NCBI GenBank assembly: GCA_900239685.1
Contig: OENT01000607.1
Coordinates: 1 to 64,000, forward strand
DNA length: 64,000 nt
Direction: 5' to 3'
Origin: Rotaria macrura
Taxonomy: Eukaryota; Rotifera; Eurotatoria; Philodinida; Philodinidae
This document shows, piece by piece, positions 1 to 12,445 of this stretch (within the stretch, counting starts at the first letter, position 1; every line of letters starts with the position of its first letter). Position numbers and translations under genes: made by a program. The notes under the pieces were generated by a model. The model saw only the letters and a list, made by a program, of their open reading frames with translations. It did no database searches and was not told the origin of the DNA.

Positions 1-26
1 TATATTGTTTTTTAATTTGATCCTTA

Positions 27-195
27 TTTCACGTGTAATTAAATCGGTGCTCAATAGTCTTCTTTTTCGGTGCTCATTTCACATACAATTAATTCGGTGC
101 TCATTTGTCTTCTTTTTTGGTGCTCTTTTCACATACAATTAAATCGGTGCTCAGTTGTCATATTCTATGGTGTTCAAAACACATGTAATCCTTTA
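27..195. repeat. 50-bp tandem repeat, about 3.4 copies
   Basis: The phrase TCGGTGCTCA recurs with an exact 50-bp spacing (C of CGGTGC at 45, 95 and 145), each followed by a TCTTCTTTTT-like tract and CACATACAATTAA. The last copy is degraded. It lies about 170 bp beyond the 3' end of the P450 gene. No coding content; the array may extend to the left of the window. Confidence 0.8.
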
Positions 196-368
196 TTGAA
201 GCCATGGGGATCGATCGAAATACAAAATATTTAAAAGCGATTGAAAAGAATGCTCAATCATATAAATTTATTACAAAAGATTCGCTTAGATTTAGTTCTT
301 GATTATAAAGGAGTACACAGTATATTACATATTTATCTCTACTAATGGAATCTGAAAGTAACGACAAG

Positions 369-1934
369 TCATGAAACTCTTCTCTTAATACGAGCACCTA
401 AGCCATATTTAGGCTTTATTGTTATACCATTAATTTCAGGTGTTATATTTTGACCTGGTACAAGTTCAAACTCACAACGTTGTACGAATAAAGCCAACAT
501 AACTTTGGCTTCCAGTATTGCAAAATTTTGTCCAATACAATTTCTCGGTCCTGCGGCAAAAGGAAGATAAGCGTAGGGATGAGCTAATTTTGGTTTGAGT
601 CCTGTTACGGGATCACGGATCCATCTTTTATAATCGAATTTGAGTGCCTCAGGCCAATATTCTTCTCGACGATGAAGAGCATAAACATGAATCACAATCA
701 TAGCACCAGTAGGAATGAAAATTTCACTTTTGCTACTATTACTACCAATAACATTATCTTGAGCGCACTCACGAACGAAGAATGAAGCTGGTGGATATAG
801 ACGAAGAGTTTCATAGAGGACAGCTTCGATTATTTGAAGATCAGCCATATGTTCAAAAGTAGGAACTGTTCCATTGGGTAAGACACGGTCGACTTCTTCA
901 CGACATGCTTGTAAGACATCATTATGTGCCATCAAAATATAGGAAGCCCATGTCATTAAATTTCCAGTTGTTTCATGTCCAGCGAGTACAAACGTAAGTG
1001 CTTCATCTCTTATTTGTTCATCAGAAAATCCTTCACCTTTATCATCGACAGCCGACAGAAGAAGATCAAGAATATCCGGACCGGAACAAAGACTCGTTGA
1101 TTTGTTGTCTCGACGATCAGCTATAGCTTGTTCAACGAATCTATTCAGATTTCTTGCACTCTTTTCGATAATATCTTTACCCCAAAATGGTAATTTAGCA
1201 AGAAATTCGACTTGACTAATCATATGAAGAGCTCGATAATCCATAGCTTCCTTGGCTTCATTAAATGAATAGCAAATGGTTTCTCTTGCGTGTGGTATCG
1301 TTTCAAAACTCTGACCGAATGCACTCGATGCAATAATAGAAAGTGTCAATGCGTTAAGTTCAATATCAAGATAAACTTGATTCTTCAATGACGATTTCAA
1401 TAAAAGAGAATCGATGGCAATTAATGTTGAATTCGACATGATCGGTATCATAGATTTTAAATTAACAAAATGAAAAGCTGGATTAAGCATTTTTCGTGCC
1501 CGTTCATGTTCTTTATATTCACTGACAAGAAGATTATGTACTCCAATTATTGGTTTAACAATATAGATAAGATCATATGGTTTTTTATAATATTCCTCTT
1601 TCGATCTGCCTAATACATCAGCTAACAATTCCGGTTCTAGAAGAACGAGACGTGTTAGAGGACCAAAGCCGAATAGAAATCGAGGACCATGTTTTTGTGA
1701 CAGTTCATGAAAATAGTCAACACCTTTGTTTTGTTTACTAGCTTGACTCATGCTCCATAATTGTCCAACCAATGGAATAAATGGTTCACCTGGTATGCCT
1801 TGTTTTCGGAAAAGATTATATAAACGTTGCTGAGGATATAGAAGTTTGATGTAAACATATGTAGTAACAATAAGAATGAATCCAATCAGCGCACATATAA
1901 TTGCTAATAATACCATTGTATTAACCAGACACAA
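369..1934 (-). CDS. Cytochrome P450 monooxygenase, intact single exon
   Basis: A 521-residue microsomal P450, the usual length for the family. Residues 1-33 begin with a hydrophobic anchor (about 7-30) followed by the proline-rich hinge GIPGEPFIPLVG (46-57). The oxygen-binding I-helix motif AGHETT is at 318-323, the K-helix ExxR is E375-R378, and the haem loop FAAGPRNCIG is at 459-468 with the thiolate ligand Cys466. All catalytic landmarks are present, so it is probably active in NADPH-dependent monooxygenation at the ER membrane. The C-terminal half resembles animal CYP3/CYP4-clan enzymes; I cannot assign a subfamily or substrate. No intron is needed, which is notable beside its intron-bearing neighbours. 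The start is the first in-frame Met; Met7 is an alternative. Confidence 0.95.
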   Translation of the reverse strand: MCLVNTMVLLAIICALIGFILIVTTYVYIKLLYPQQRLYNLFRKQGIPGEPFIPLVGQLWSMSQASKQNKGVDYFHELSQKHGPRFLFGFGPLTRLVLLEPELLADVLGRSKEEYYKKPYDLIYIVKPIIGVHNLLVSEYKEHERARKMLNPAFHFVNLKSMIPIMSNSTLIAIDSLLLKSSLKNQVYLDIELNALTLSIIASSAFGQSFETIPHARETICYSFNEAKEAMDYRALHMISQVEFLAKLPFWGKDIIEKSARNLNRFVEQAIADRRDNKSTSLCSGPDILDLLLSAVDDKGEGFSDEQIRDEALTFVLAGHETTGNLMTWASYILMAHNDVLQACREEVDRVLPNGTVPTFEHMADLQIIEAVLYETLRLYPPASFFVRECAQDNVIGSNSSKSEIFIPTGAMIVIHVYALHRREEYWPEALKFDYKRWIRDPVTGLKPKLAHPYAYLPFAAGPRNCIGQNFAILEAKVMLALFVQRCEFELVPGQNITPEINGITIKPKYGLGARIKRRVS

Positions 1935-4900
1935 TAGCGTAGAATATCAGAATTAAAAAAATTAGAAATACCTTTGTTAAAAGAATAGAATAATAAAAAG
2001 CGTTTTAAATATACAAATGTTACACTGTTAAGTAAACACCTACTTACTTTGCAATATATCAGCTTCTTTTAAGTGTAAAATAAAATGTTCCATCGACTGT
2101 AGAGTTTAAATAGACTTTAAAAGGAAACAAAGTACGTACGAAAGTATTCATGTCAAAATACTTTCGTTCGTACTTTGACGTGGAAATGATGATTAAGATA
2201 CTTTGTTTTCTTTCTGTATTTTTTAAGGTTAATAAAATGTTTGAAGAAGAAACGAAAAATCCCATGAGAGTGAATACCGATGATGTATAGAAGGTATTGA
2301 AAGCACGTGCTTTTTTTCTTTCCTTACGACTATTTTCAAATAAATTAGTGAATAGGGATGGTGTATTCGGAAGATGTAGGAATTGATTTCATGGATTCTT
2401 TCAAAAACTGATCTACGAGTAATAATAAACATTTTTTTATTGAAACCATTGTCGGAAAACTGGAATACGCATAGCGCACGTTTACAAGTATCAATGCCAG
2501 TATGTTATTATTGAGACATCTATAGTAATTATCACTTTTGACTCCAGCAACAACAAATGATTGCAGAGAACGTCTTCTGCTGGAGTTTGAATCTATCATT
2601 AAGAAGAATTCTAAATCACCGAAGGAAAAACATCTTTAGGACATATTTGATACTAATCCAAGTTTTAACGAAGCCATCCATAATCAAAAAGTAATGTTAT
2701 TTTCAGGACTAAATTCGATTGGGAGTCTGTTCCTTGCATGTGACCCTTGTAGCCTCAGATGTGTTTATGTCGACGTCATGAATCAGATCGAACTCAATCC
2801 AATCAGCTTCAATGGCCTTGAAAAAAGATCAGTCATTTGAATTCACCACGATACGGTGCACTGCTTTTCGACAAAACTACCAGAAACTAATCATCGGATT
2901 TTTGCAGTGCTTTTACGAACTGTCATTCTTACCTAGACTAAGGTTCACAATTACAGATTGCCAAGTGGGGTCAAAACTAGTAAACTAATTAGGTCCAGTG
3001 TGATGCGAATTTTTCTAGGATAGTCAATTTGTTACATAAGCTGACACTACTAGTCCATATTCGTGACACTGGTGTAAAGCGTCACATGTGTATTATAGAA
3101 CTTGCATTGAATAATAAAATGACCATTATACATGTCGAAAAATTGAATGAAATGCTTTGGATTCGTACTACTGTAAAATTAGATAGTCGACTGTGAATTA
3201 CTTCCGTACTGTTAGCAATCTATTCTGCTCCTCAATTTTTTCTTGTATCGGTTGTGGAAACTCTTCCTTACTTGTCCTATAATGTATTTCTACTACTAGC
3301 TTGATTAATGTTATTTTAATAATGTAAAACGGTACTTAAACAATCACAAAACTACTACATGGGAGGTTTTCTGTATGAGAAAAGTTTGACCATGCTTGTT
3401 TCTTTGTTTTAGTATATTAATCGCTTGGAGAACATCTTACTTTCTGACCTACACAGAAACAAATCATGTACATATATAACTGAAACAATGATCAGACATG
3501 GAAGTAGACTAATAAGATGTAATAAATCTAAAACGTCAGGCATATTGCTCAGGATAGTTTGAAATGCAAATGGCGTCTAAAAGATTCGTTCATTAGCAGC
3601 GCTGGCTTGAATCACTTGACTTTTCTCACAGTGCTGTCGAAAAGAAAAAGTTTAGGTGCAATGAACAACCTTCCCAAGGACATAATCATCATTCAGTATA
3701 ACCAGTAGTAAATCAGCTTTTTAATAATTTTTCTTCTTAATTCATTCGGAAAAACTCTGTTCCCGAAATAAACAGCCTAGAGATTTTTGTTTGATGACAG
3801 AATGATATGAATTTGAAATCAGTAATGGTCAATATGATCACATTCACTTTGATTCAATATCTAATACAATTATATTCTTATCATGCTATATTAAATTAAT
3901 CTCGTATGTACTTTTTTTTGTCATCATAAGTTTGACGAGGACACGCCGTCTTAAGAAAAAGACTGCTCTTTAATTTCAATAATAGATTTGAGTCCAGTCA
4001 AATTTTAATATCTTTCTTATAATATCGATATTTCTCGAATAAATGTATAGATTAATCTTTTGAAATAAGATAATATCGGGACTACAAATAAATTTATTCA
4101 TATGGAGATAATCATTTCGTTTTCTTTTGTAGAAAGATTACCCGCTGTCTATTTCAAAGAGATTGTGCATGAACTGCAATGGTGGTAGACGATGTTTTAC
4201 ATAAGAATTTTTCAAAGGTTTTTCATTGTTTCTACTGTTTCATTAAATTACACTCATCATGAACTAATCACAGCATCAACAATTCATGCTCTTTCTTTAT
4301 ATATGCATGTGTGTATATTTTACATGTGCATGATTGATGGATTTATAAATAATGCGATCGAAAAATAATAAAGAATATTCTTATTCTAAAGTGAAGGATA
4401 ACTTTGAAGTCATAAATTTCTTGATGCTGTGAGGAGTGAAAAACTCGAAAATTTTTCAATTCGGAAGCCTGACTATCATTCTCATGATCGAATGAATACG
4501 AGAAGTGCCTTAATTTAATCGTAAGAGATTTCGATAAACATATTTTTCCTAGTCTTGTCACAAAATTATTCAGGACAATACTAGGCAACATAAGCGATAT
4601 TTGCATCACAAACAAATATATTCTAATGAGAATAGTAAGGCTTTATTGAAACTTAACTGATCAAAGCTTTTTCAAAAAATAAACTATCTTTCATTGACTA
4701 TCCACTTTTGAAGGTAAAAAGACAACAGTCTATACTATATCACTGTGCAACAAGGAGTAAGTCCATCCTAAGAAGAATCATCATTCATACATCTATATGT
4801 ATATGTTACACAGATGGCAGTTTTGACACACATAGCTTTAAAAGATGGACTTAAGTTCACCACATCATGCTCCATTTCCGTCACAGAAATTCTTTAAACA

Positions 4901-6000
4901 TATGATAGTTGTAATTGATAAACAATCGGTTTTCAAACTGTATGCATACATGTGTAAAAATGTAAGAATATGCTATTTTTATAGTGTCAATAGCATTTTA
5001 ATGCAATATATTATTTTACATTCCGCTTTAACTGATGAATATTAATCGTAATAAGTAAAAGGATTAATTGATTCATTCAGATTAAGGTATCCCATCGAAA
5101 ATTGATGAAAAAAAATAATAACTACGAAGAATGAGCTTTTTCCTGTCTACAGTTCAATCATCACTTTTTCATCTCAGTAATTACTCTTGAACGAGGCAGA
5201 TGATGATTGCTATATTTTCAGGATTAAATTAAGTATCTGACGATCTGTGTTATATATATTGGATACGGTAACCGACAGGTGAGGGTATGTTTGCTGAAGA
5301 AAGGAATTTTATCAGCAACGTGCAAATAAATATTCTACTCAGTTCATACCACATGCATTCTATCGAAAACTTTAGAGTTAAAGAATATGTACTCGAATGT
5401 ATTCCAGCAGAATAAAATAGTGTATGACAACATATGAGATTATATGAGAGTAGAAGTCGTTGTACTCAGAGGTTTTAATAGTGTAGGGTTGATATTATAT
5501 GGTATACTCGCTATTGTGTAGCCCTCATATTTTTTGCAGCGATAAATTATTCTTCAAGTGTCTTTTCTTCAGTACAACAAATTAGAAACCGATATTAGTT
5601 TTGTTTAAACACCATTAGTTAAACGAGACTATCTTGAATAATGTAGTCTGCTTGTACTACAAGTATTCACTTTGATTAGAAGTGGGTATTTGAGTCGATT
5701 TACTGGTTTGCAATAAAATACTTTTTGTGTGATTTCGTTATTCTTTAGACGTTCATTAAACAGTGCCACGAATCAATGAAGAAAATATGATCTCGTCTTT
5801 TCAACGATCTGTTTTTTATTTCATAAAAAAACATGACAATCTTAGTTTAGAAGTCAAAGTATACAATAGTTTCACTTAAAAAAATAAACCAAAATCTTTT
5901 TTCGGCTTTACCTCTTCTCTTAATCTCATTTTATTGATATTAACTAGATAAACTGCAATAAAATAATGCACGTTTATTAAATGCTCAATTGTACACAAGC
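1935..6000. other. Gene-free interval
   Basis: About 4 kb of AT-rich sequence. Open frames here are short (under 90 codons), overlap on both strands and show no recognisable domain, splice-consistent continuation or repeat structure. I see no supported gene. Confidence 0.6.
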
Positions 6001-6047
6001 ATGTAAGCAACGGTATCGATACAAGTATCGCTGATCAATTTATTCCC

Positions 6048-6545
6048 CTATAAACGTAATTCTTCTCGAGTTGTATTATGATGAACAAGTTCATTTGCTA
6101 AAGATATAACACCTTGATCACTTATTTCATTATTTGATAAAGCCGATTGAGTTAATATTTGATTTGTTTTCAACATTTCAGATAGACAATGCACACCGGT
6201 ATCTGTTATTCGATTTTCGTCAAGGAAAAGCATTTTAAGATTAGAATTATTTGATGAAAGAAGTTTTGTAAGATAATAAACACCTCGATCCGATACTTTA
6301 TTATTAAAAATGATTAATATTTCCAATGTTTTATTATTATTCAATGTATCGACTGAAATCTCCGTACCTTGAAATGTTACATTATTATATCCAAATTTGA
6401 GTTCAATGCATTTTTTCTTGACTACAACCGAATGAACAACGATTGACATATCATGATCAGTTAGGTATTTTGTTTTGACAAGTCGATATTTGATGAGTCG
6501 TATTTTTCTATGTGTTCTTCTAATATCTGATTCGTATGAGATGAT
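6048..6545 (-). CDS. Leucine-rich repeat exon, paralogue of the 8.1-kb exon (partial gene)
   Basis: The frame runs from a TTTCATAG acceptor (exon start 6545, phase 0) to a stop at 6048, giving 165 residues. An ATG-started reading (from 6449) would miss the N-terminal segment containing YLTDHDMSIVV, which aligns with ELIDQDMPLIV of the neighbouring LRR exon. It holds about three ribonuclease-inhibitor-type LRRs of about 28 residues (pattern L..L.L..N.I.D.G...L), for example LKMLFLDENRITDTGV. Such repeats form protein-binding solenoids. No upstream exon was identified. It is shorter than its paralogue by about two repeats, and may be a truncated duplicate or the last exon of another gene. Confidence 0.6.
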   Translation of the reverse strand: MISYESDIRRTHRKIRLIKYRLVKTKYLTDHDMSIVVHSVVVKKKCIELKFGYNNVTFQGTEISVDTLNNNKTLEILIIFNNKVSDRGVYYLTKLLSSNNSNLKMLFLDENRITDTGVHCLSEMLKTNQILTQSALSNNEISDQGVISLANELVHHNTTREELRL

Positions 6546-8144
6546 CTATGAAATGTCTAAAAGTTTTATATTCATCTAAATTAGCAAAAAGTTAAAATCT
6601 AGGTGAAATAAAAATTCGTTAAACAGATAGGATAAAATGAAGACTTTCATATAGCTACGAACTATCAACATCTTGTTCGACTTTCTTATTTCATTCTTTG
6701 TTGTAAAATTAATTTTTACTATGCATGAGTAAACCTATAGGTATTGATAGAAACTATATTCTAACTACTTCATAAGTAGTAACTAGATGAGTTTATTTTC
6801 GTCTATTATTTACACATGAATGTATTATAAAGTACGATCTATGTTTCGACTTTGAAAACATGAGTCTAAAAAAAAGAGATTTTGAAACGAAAATGTTTCG
6901 ACTGCTTCAATTCATGGTAACGAATACACCGTATGAATTCCAAGATTTCACCTGAAAAAATAATATTTTACTATGAACTATACAGTCTATATCCTCATGA
7001 ATAGTTTTGATTAAGTTGAGATATTAAAAATATATTATTGAATGAACTCATATCTCATCATGCTCATTATGAGTTCTATTCAGCAAACGACGATTTTCAT
7101 GATATTTTTCTGAGGAATTACTTTCGTGAGAATTGATTTTCATTTATCATTATTTTTTTAATTTAGTACACAAAAGAAAATACAATTATTTTCTCATGAT
7201 CAGTTGTGTAGAACTAGAAAAAATTGTATTCTTTACAAATATGCTATCGTTTCTATACAACGAATTTTTTCATGCAAACGCTTTTTCGTTAGATTCCCAG
7301 AGGGTTTTCCGTATGTCTTACTTTAAGAGAGTTCGACTATTCAGACATGTCTGTAGAAGACTGTTTCATGCAATTGAACTGTTTTCATAATGTCTAGTAG
7401 CTGTTAGTTATTTGACAAACAAGTCAATCATAGTTAGCTGGTGGGTTTCTCTCGTCCATTGATGAAGAAATAGATTGGACATCTTAAAGACACCGGTACG
7501 ATCTTTTCTCATGTAGACTGGTTGGATACTATTGCTTTATGGCAGAAGTGTAGTTTACATCGAAAGATATAGCAAAAATATTCTGTAAATTAGACACCAT
7601 AGAATCATCGCTATGTGATCATGAGCAATATCAACTACTGCATCTATCACATTTTTATTCTGCACAGATTAATGTCAACATAGTTGTCTATGATTAACTC
7701 CTTAAAATCAATTTATTCGTTCTCAAGACGAAAGAGACACTCTGAATAATCTTTTAAGACATTTTATGAATCAAACTTTAGTGTATTCAATTCTCTACTA
7801 ATGATTGTAACTGATAAATAGAAGTCCACTGATTCGATATGAAAGTTAGTTTTAGACAAATGCTTAAATAGAATCGTCATTAGTACATACTATTATATTC
7901 AGATTTTCGTTTCTTTATTCAGGCACGTCGAATGAGCTAGAATCTTATTTGAATGTAACACTACATTCTGCTTTGATACTACGTTTAGCTTTGGAACCCA
8001 ACTGATTTCATTTTTGTCTCTTCTGATGACAAAAATAGCAGCTAGAAAAAAAATTACGTTCTAATTATTTTTCTCTCCTTTAGCTTTTTCTTTTTATTAC
8101 ACATCAATCATATGTATTAGGAAAAAAAAACAAAAGAACAGATA

Positions 8145-8849
8145 CTATGACAAAAAACAGCCGTTTGAACTAGTATTTGTGTAGAGTTTAAAGCCATCTT
8201 TCTTATTGACCGTTTGTCGAAGACGTTGATTATTGATTTCATTTATATTACAAAATTTGACATCAAGCTCTTTTAATGTATCATTATGTTTAAGCATAAT
8301 AATTAACGAGTCGACACTTGAATCTGTTATTGAAGTATTCGATGAAAATGACAATACTTCGAGTGAATTATTATGCATAGCTAAAACGCTCGATAATATA
8401 TGTACTCCATGATTGCTTATACTATTCCTGTTTAATAGAAGATGTGTCAATGATTGATTTCTTTTAAGTACTTCACACAAATATGTTATGCCTTTATCAG
8501 TTATATTATTTGAGCCAAGATGAAGTTTTTTAAGCGTCGATTTATTTGTTGAAAGAATATCCATTAGAATTTTAACGCCAGCATCTAATATGTGATTGTC
8601 AGACAAGTCTAGTTCTACTAATGTCATATTATTATATAATGCATCAGATAGTATTGAAATACTTTCCCTAGAAAGTTTATTTCCAGTTAAATAAAGCCCT
8701 GTACATTTTTTATCAATTATAGCTCGTTGAACAATCAATGGCATATCTTGATCAATTAATTCACGTACAGATAAATCAATGCAGGAACTTGTTTTACACA
8801 GAGTTAATAAATCCTCCAAATGAGAATTGTGGTATGTTGATGATGATCC
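8145..8849 (-). CDS. Leucine-rich repeat exon (3' exon of a larger gene)
   Basis: The exon opens at 8849 just after TTGATTTTTAG, a good acceptor, in phase 0 (GGA TCA TCA), and ends in a stop at 8145: 234 residues. There is no ATG near the exon start, so coding must begin in an upstream exon. At least five RNI-type LRRs are visible, for instance LVELDLSDNHILDAGVKIL and LKKLHLGSNNITDKGITYL. The only same-strand candidate head I see is the ART exon ending at 11030 in phase 0, which would be compatible across an intron of about 2.2 kb. That fusion is inference; a nearer undetected exon is possible. Confidence 0.7.
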   Translation of the reverse strand, partial: GSSSTYHNSHLEDLLTLCKTSSCIDLSVRELIDQDMPLIVQRAIIDKKCTGLYLTGNKLSRESISILSDALYNNMTLVELDLSDNHILDAGVKILMDILSTNKSTLKKLHLGSNNITDKGITYLCEVLKRNQSLTHLLLNRNSISNHGVHILSSVLAMHNNSLEVLSFSSNTSITDSSVDSLIIMLKHNDTLKELDVKFCNINEINNQRLRQTVNKKDGFKLYTNTSSNGCFLS

Positions 8850-11029
8850 CTAAAAATCAATAATGATCATTGCAAGTGATTCAAAGTAAGGATCTAGATT
8901 CTCGAATGATTTGATTCTCCGGCTATTCTATCTCGGAATATTACTGATTTAAGCTGTGGTCGGTTCCGATTCACGTGAAAAGTCTATACACGACATCAGA
9001 TTTTGCACACATAAAAATCATCATTCAATTATATGACTGTATCATCGTGATAACTTTTCTTCTTAGTTTTCTATTCCAGAGACGTTGATAGACGAACGAA
9101 ACTTTTTTTTATTCCTAAGAAAATTTAGTTCATTCAATCTTTGGCATAAGCGATAGAAGTATAGCAAAAAATAAAACTTAGTTGATAAATTGATTTTACA
9201 AAAACCTTTCATCGTTCAAACTATAATGTTGCAATTCGAGAAGTTCTGGTTCAACGTGCACGTAAGACGACCATGCTTTGAATCCTGTAAGATTTGGAAA
9301 TGTTGAGAGTCACTTTTGTCTAGACTGAACCATTCTAATAGATGCATGGGAAACAATACATCGTTATCTATTTTGTGCATATATATCCACCACGTATAGT
9401 TTGCATTTGTTTCATGTCAACTTTGTTCAAAAATATTCATCTTTTCATCTTCTATAAGAACATAGATACGAGATCATTTTCTCGAGTATCTTGTCTCTGC
9501 AATACAATGAAAAATCAAGATGTTCAAAAATTGATCAGTTGTTAGTACTATAGTGATGCTAATGGAAATATCATCTTTCGTGATTTCAATCACTCTATTC
9601 TTTAACAAAATGATGCAACATTATCCTTGTGATCGTGACAATTTCTATTCATCTATCACCGTTAAGCGATTCCCCACATCTTCTGGAATCATTAAATGGT
9701 TCCAAAGATCAGAAAACAATTTTCGGGGGAAAAGAAAAATTTGTATTCAAACCGTGGCAACAGAATTCAATCCGTCCTGAATACGTGTATATCGAATAAT
9801 GTAATAGCATCGTAAATTTCTCGCATCTATGAGAATTTAAGTGAACAAAGATTGATTGACAAACAAAAATAAAAGACGATAATAATATTTACCGAATAGA
9901 CCTTTGATAAAATGGGAAAAGACCACACAAGACATATTCTATTTTCAGATGAAAGCAATCTCTATGTATACGGTATTAAGAGTTGTCAAAAACAGCTCAC
10001 ATTAATGGCCGTCGATGTTGAAATAAGTAAGAGGACAAAGCGGCTTCTCATAGCGAAAAAAATTTCTCTCAACAGTTCATGTTCTGACTCAGTCTTTTCT
10101 CCTAAGGAGTGACGCCTTCTCAACAATTTTCGACTAAGATGCAGGAGTGATAATGCTGAAAATAGCTCGAATGTTCCTTCCATAGTACTATAATATCTAA
10201 ATAAGACTTTTGTAGAACATAGGACATCTTAAAAAAATATTGAAAAACGTTATGCCTAGCATGGACTATTGGATATTCTACATTTGAAGCCCTTGAATGA
10301 AAAAAGAAATCAAAAGTATTCAGTAATATATTGTTCTCGAAATTTGCTCATCAGGGACAGTTCATTCGAATCGTGTCTTAGAAACTGATGAATATTATTT
10401 ATACAAACAAAAATATGACTCATTTCCTTGAACATTTAAAGATGTATCTTTTTAAATAGAATATCGTTTGAATTAATGAATATCTAGATAAGTAAAATTT
10501 AGAGATTCCGAAGTTCACTAGACCTGAAACATGTGTTAGAATTTTCTATCAAGGAACAAATAAATATTGCTTAAAGCGAAAAGTGATTTGAAATTTTAGA
10601 AGTATTTCTCGTAAGTAAAACAAATTCTAGAACTAAACCTAAAGACGAAACAGAACAAAGTTGTTTTTGTTTTTAACGAAATAGAAATTTTTACAGTCTA
10701 ATCTCTAGCAAGACGCTTTGTCCAATAATTGTGACAAATATTTATGATTCTTACGAATATAACACTCTCGAATTCAAAAGCATGGAATATCAAACTACGA
10801 ATACTTTTAGAAATACTCAAAGTTGTCACTATTTCATATACTTGAAAAGTCTTCACTTTTATCTAAGTTGTTCATTGTTAGTATTCTATGATTAACTTAT
10901 GCAATTATTGTGCCTTAAGATGATTCACTTTCAGTAAACACTACATTCCAGTACGAACTTTTCATTCGATCGAAATAACGACAGTATAATTTCACAATCC
11001 CATACTCTCATCGTATGCTATAATCTTAC
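8850..11029 (-). other. Possible long intron between ART and LRR exons
   Basis: The interval is bounded by a GTAAGA donor at 11029 and a TTTTTAG acceptor at 8850, both phase 0 on the minus strand. At about 2.2 kb it is much longer than the 54-79 bp introns elsewhere in the window. Two short plus-strand frames at 9553-9780 and 9912-10112 contain weak Tc1/mariner-like phrases (FSDES), so an old transposon insertion could explain the size. Not proven. Confidence 0.3.
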
Positions 11030-11881
11030 CGTTAGTTTTAATACAACTGAACACAATGATGCATCACGAATAGATATACTAATTGAAGGTTTTCGTTGAT
11101 TAAACGATAAACTTATTGATGAAGTGCGGTCAGTATTCATCGATTTTGAAGTTGGATTTGCATCGATTTCTTTCACTTGAATACTATGAAGGCCATTGCC
11201 TGAATCTAATGATGACTGAACTTTATAGCGCTGTGCTGATAATAAAAGAATCTCATCCTTTGTTTTATGAAACGAATGATTACGAATATCTTTTGCTGAT
11301 TTACATTCAATTTTAAATCGAGTTCGTTGACTTGTTTTATCGTAGCATTGTTCGTTCTCAAACGCTTCAATCGATCGAGTACAAAGGGCGAATCCCCACC
11401 AGATAAATGTTTTTCCTTGTGGATATTCATGACTTAAATCTGTTTGAACTCCACGATATGTATAGCAATGAGCCGATGGAAGTTTTGATAAAGATTTCAT
11501 TAACAATTTCAAATAAAGTAGCCACGGCTTTAATTTTTCTCGATTCTCGTCACGTAATGTTCGGTTAAGAACAAGATTAAATGCATCTTCTTTGGGCTCC
11601 CATTCCATTGAATACAACATTATAGATGATGATTCATTCGTTGTTAAACCATCTTTGATTTCATGACAATTTTCTTTCACCACAGATAGCATTTGTTTCA
11701 TATCTGGAACAATAGACAAGAGCGGTACAACTGCTTCGTCCAATGTTACTAATGGCATTTGTTCATAAATTGATGTAGATGTAAACGATACTAAGGGTTC
11801 TTCAGCTAAATCAGAAAAGCGTACTAGATCTTTTAATTCGACGTCATTCATATGTGCTGTGGCCATTGTCGATATAAGCAA
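11030..11881 (-). CDS. ADP-ribosyltransferase (ART-fold) 5' exon with altered active-site motifs
   Basis: The exon encodes 284 residues from Met at 11881 to a GTAAGA splice donor just after 11030; read-through past the donor meets a stop three codons later. The order of motifs is that of eukaryotic mono-ADP-ribosyltransferases (R-S-E class): YRGV with Arg143, the strand TFIWWGFALCTRS (158-170), and the ARTT-loop region KDEILLLS (208-215). Family members normally have Ser in the WWGFSS position and an E-x-E (or Q-x-E) triplet; here these read Ala and K-x-E, with the second Glu (210) kept. Arginine-directed transferase activity may therefore be lost. No signal peptide is apparent, suggesting an intracellular protein. 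It lies upstream of, and in phase with, the LRR exon at 8.1-8.8 kb. Confidence 0.75.
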
Positions 11882-12445
11882 CGAATGTTTGTTAACAAAG
11901 ACTCATTAAATATATTGTTCGTTCTTATCTAACGAACATAGATATTGCCTATGCATAAAGTCTATATAATGTCTTATCAGTCAATGAATTGTGATACTTT
12001 TTTGTTGTCAAAATATTTGTCTGCTTCAAAACAAAAGGTTAACGATGTAATGACCTGATTAGGAGCGATATACATTGGTGAGAAACATGAATAAAGACAC
12101 GTCTTATTTTTCTATCGATCTGTTTTTCAAAATTATTGCCTTGACGTCTTACCACAACATTTAGACATCTTTGCACATTGTGTTAGTAAATAATTATATT
12201 CTAGGTGCCATTAATTTGAAACACATGAAAAGAATTCTAGACTGATGTACCTATAGTAGATTTCTAGATTCTATTGAATCACACAGATCAAAATAACTAT
12301 GAATACAAATATTCTGAAACGAAGATTATCTCTAATTTGAATCTTAATTCTTGAGTGTTTATTATAAATTAAATTAAATTTTCTTTTTTTTTGAACAAAT
12401 CAACTGTTCTGGATCACAAAACTCCTAAAACAGAAAAAAATGTGT

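Noticed and set aside
9553..10112. Tc1/mariner transposase remnant (SSGIIKWFQRSENN, HILFSDESNLYVYG)
   Set aside because: Only two short suggestive phrases in different frames, no catalytic spacing or TIRs; too weak to list as a feature.
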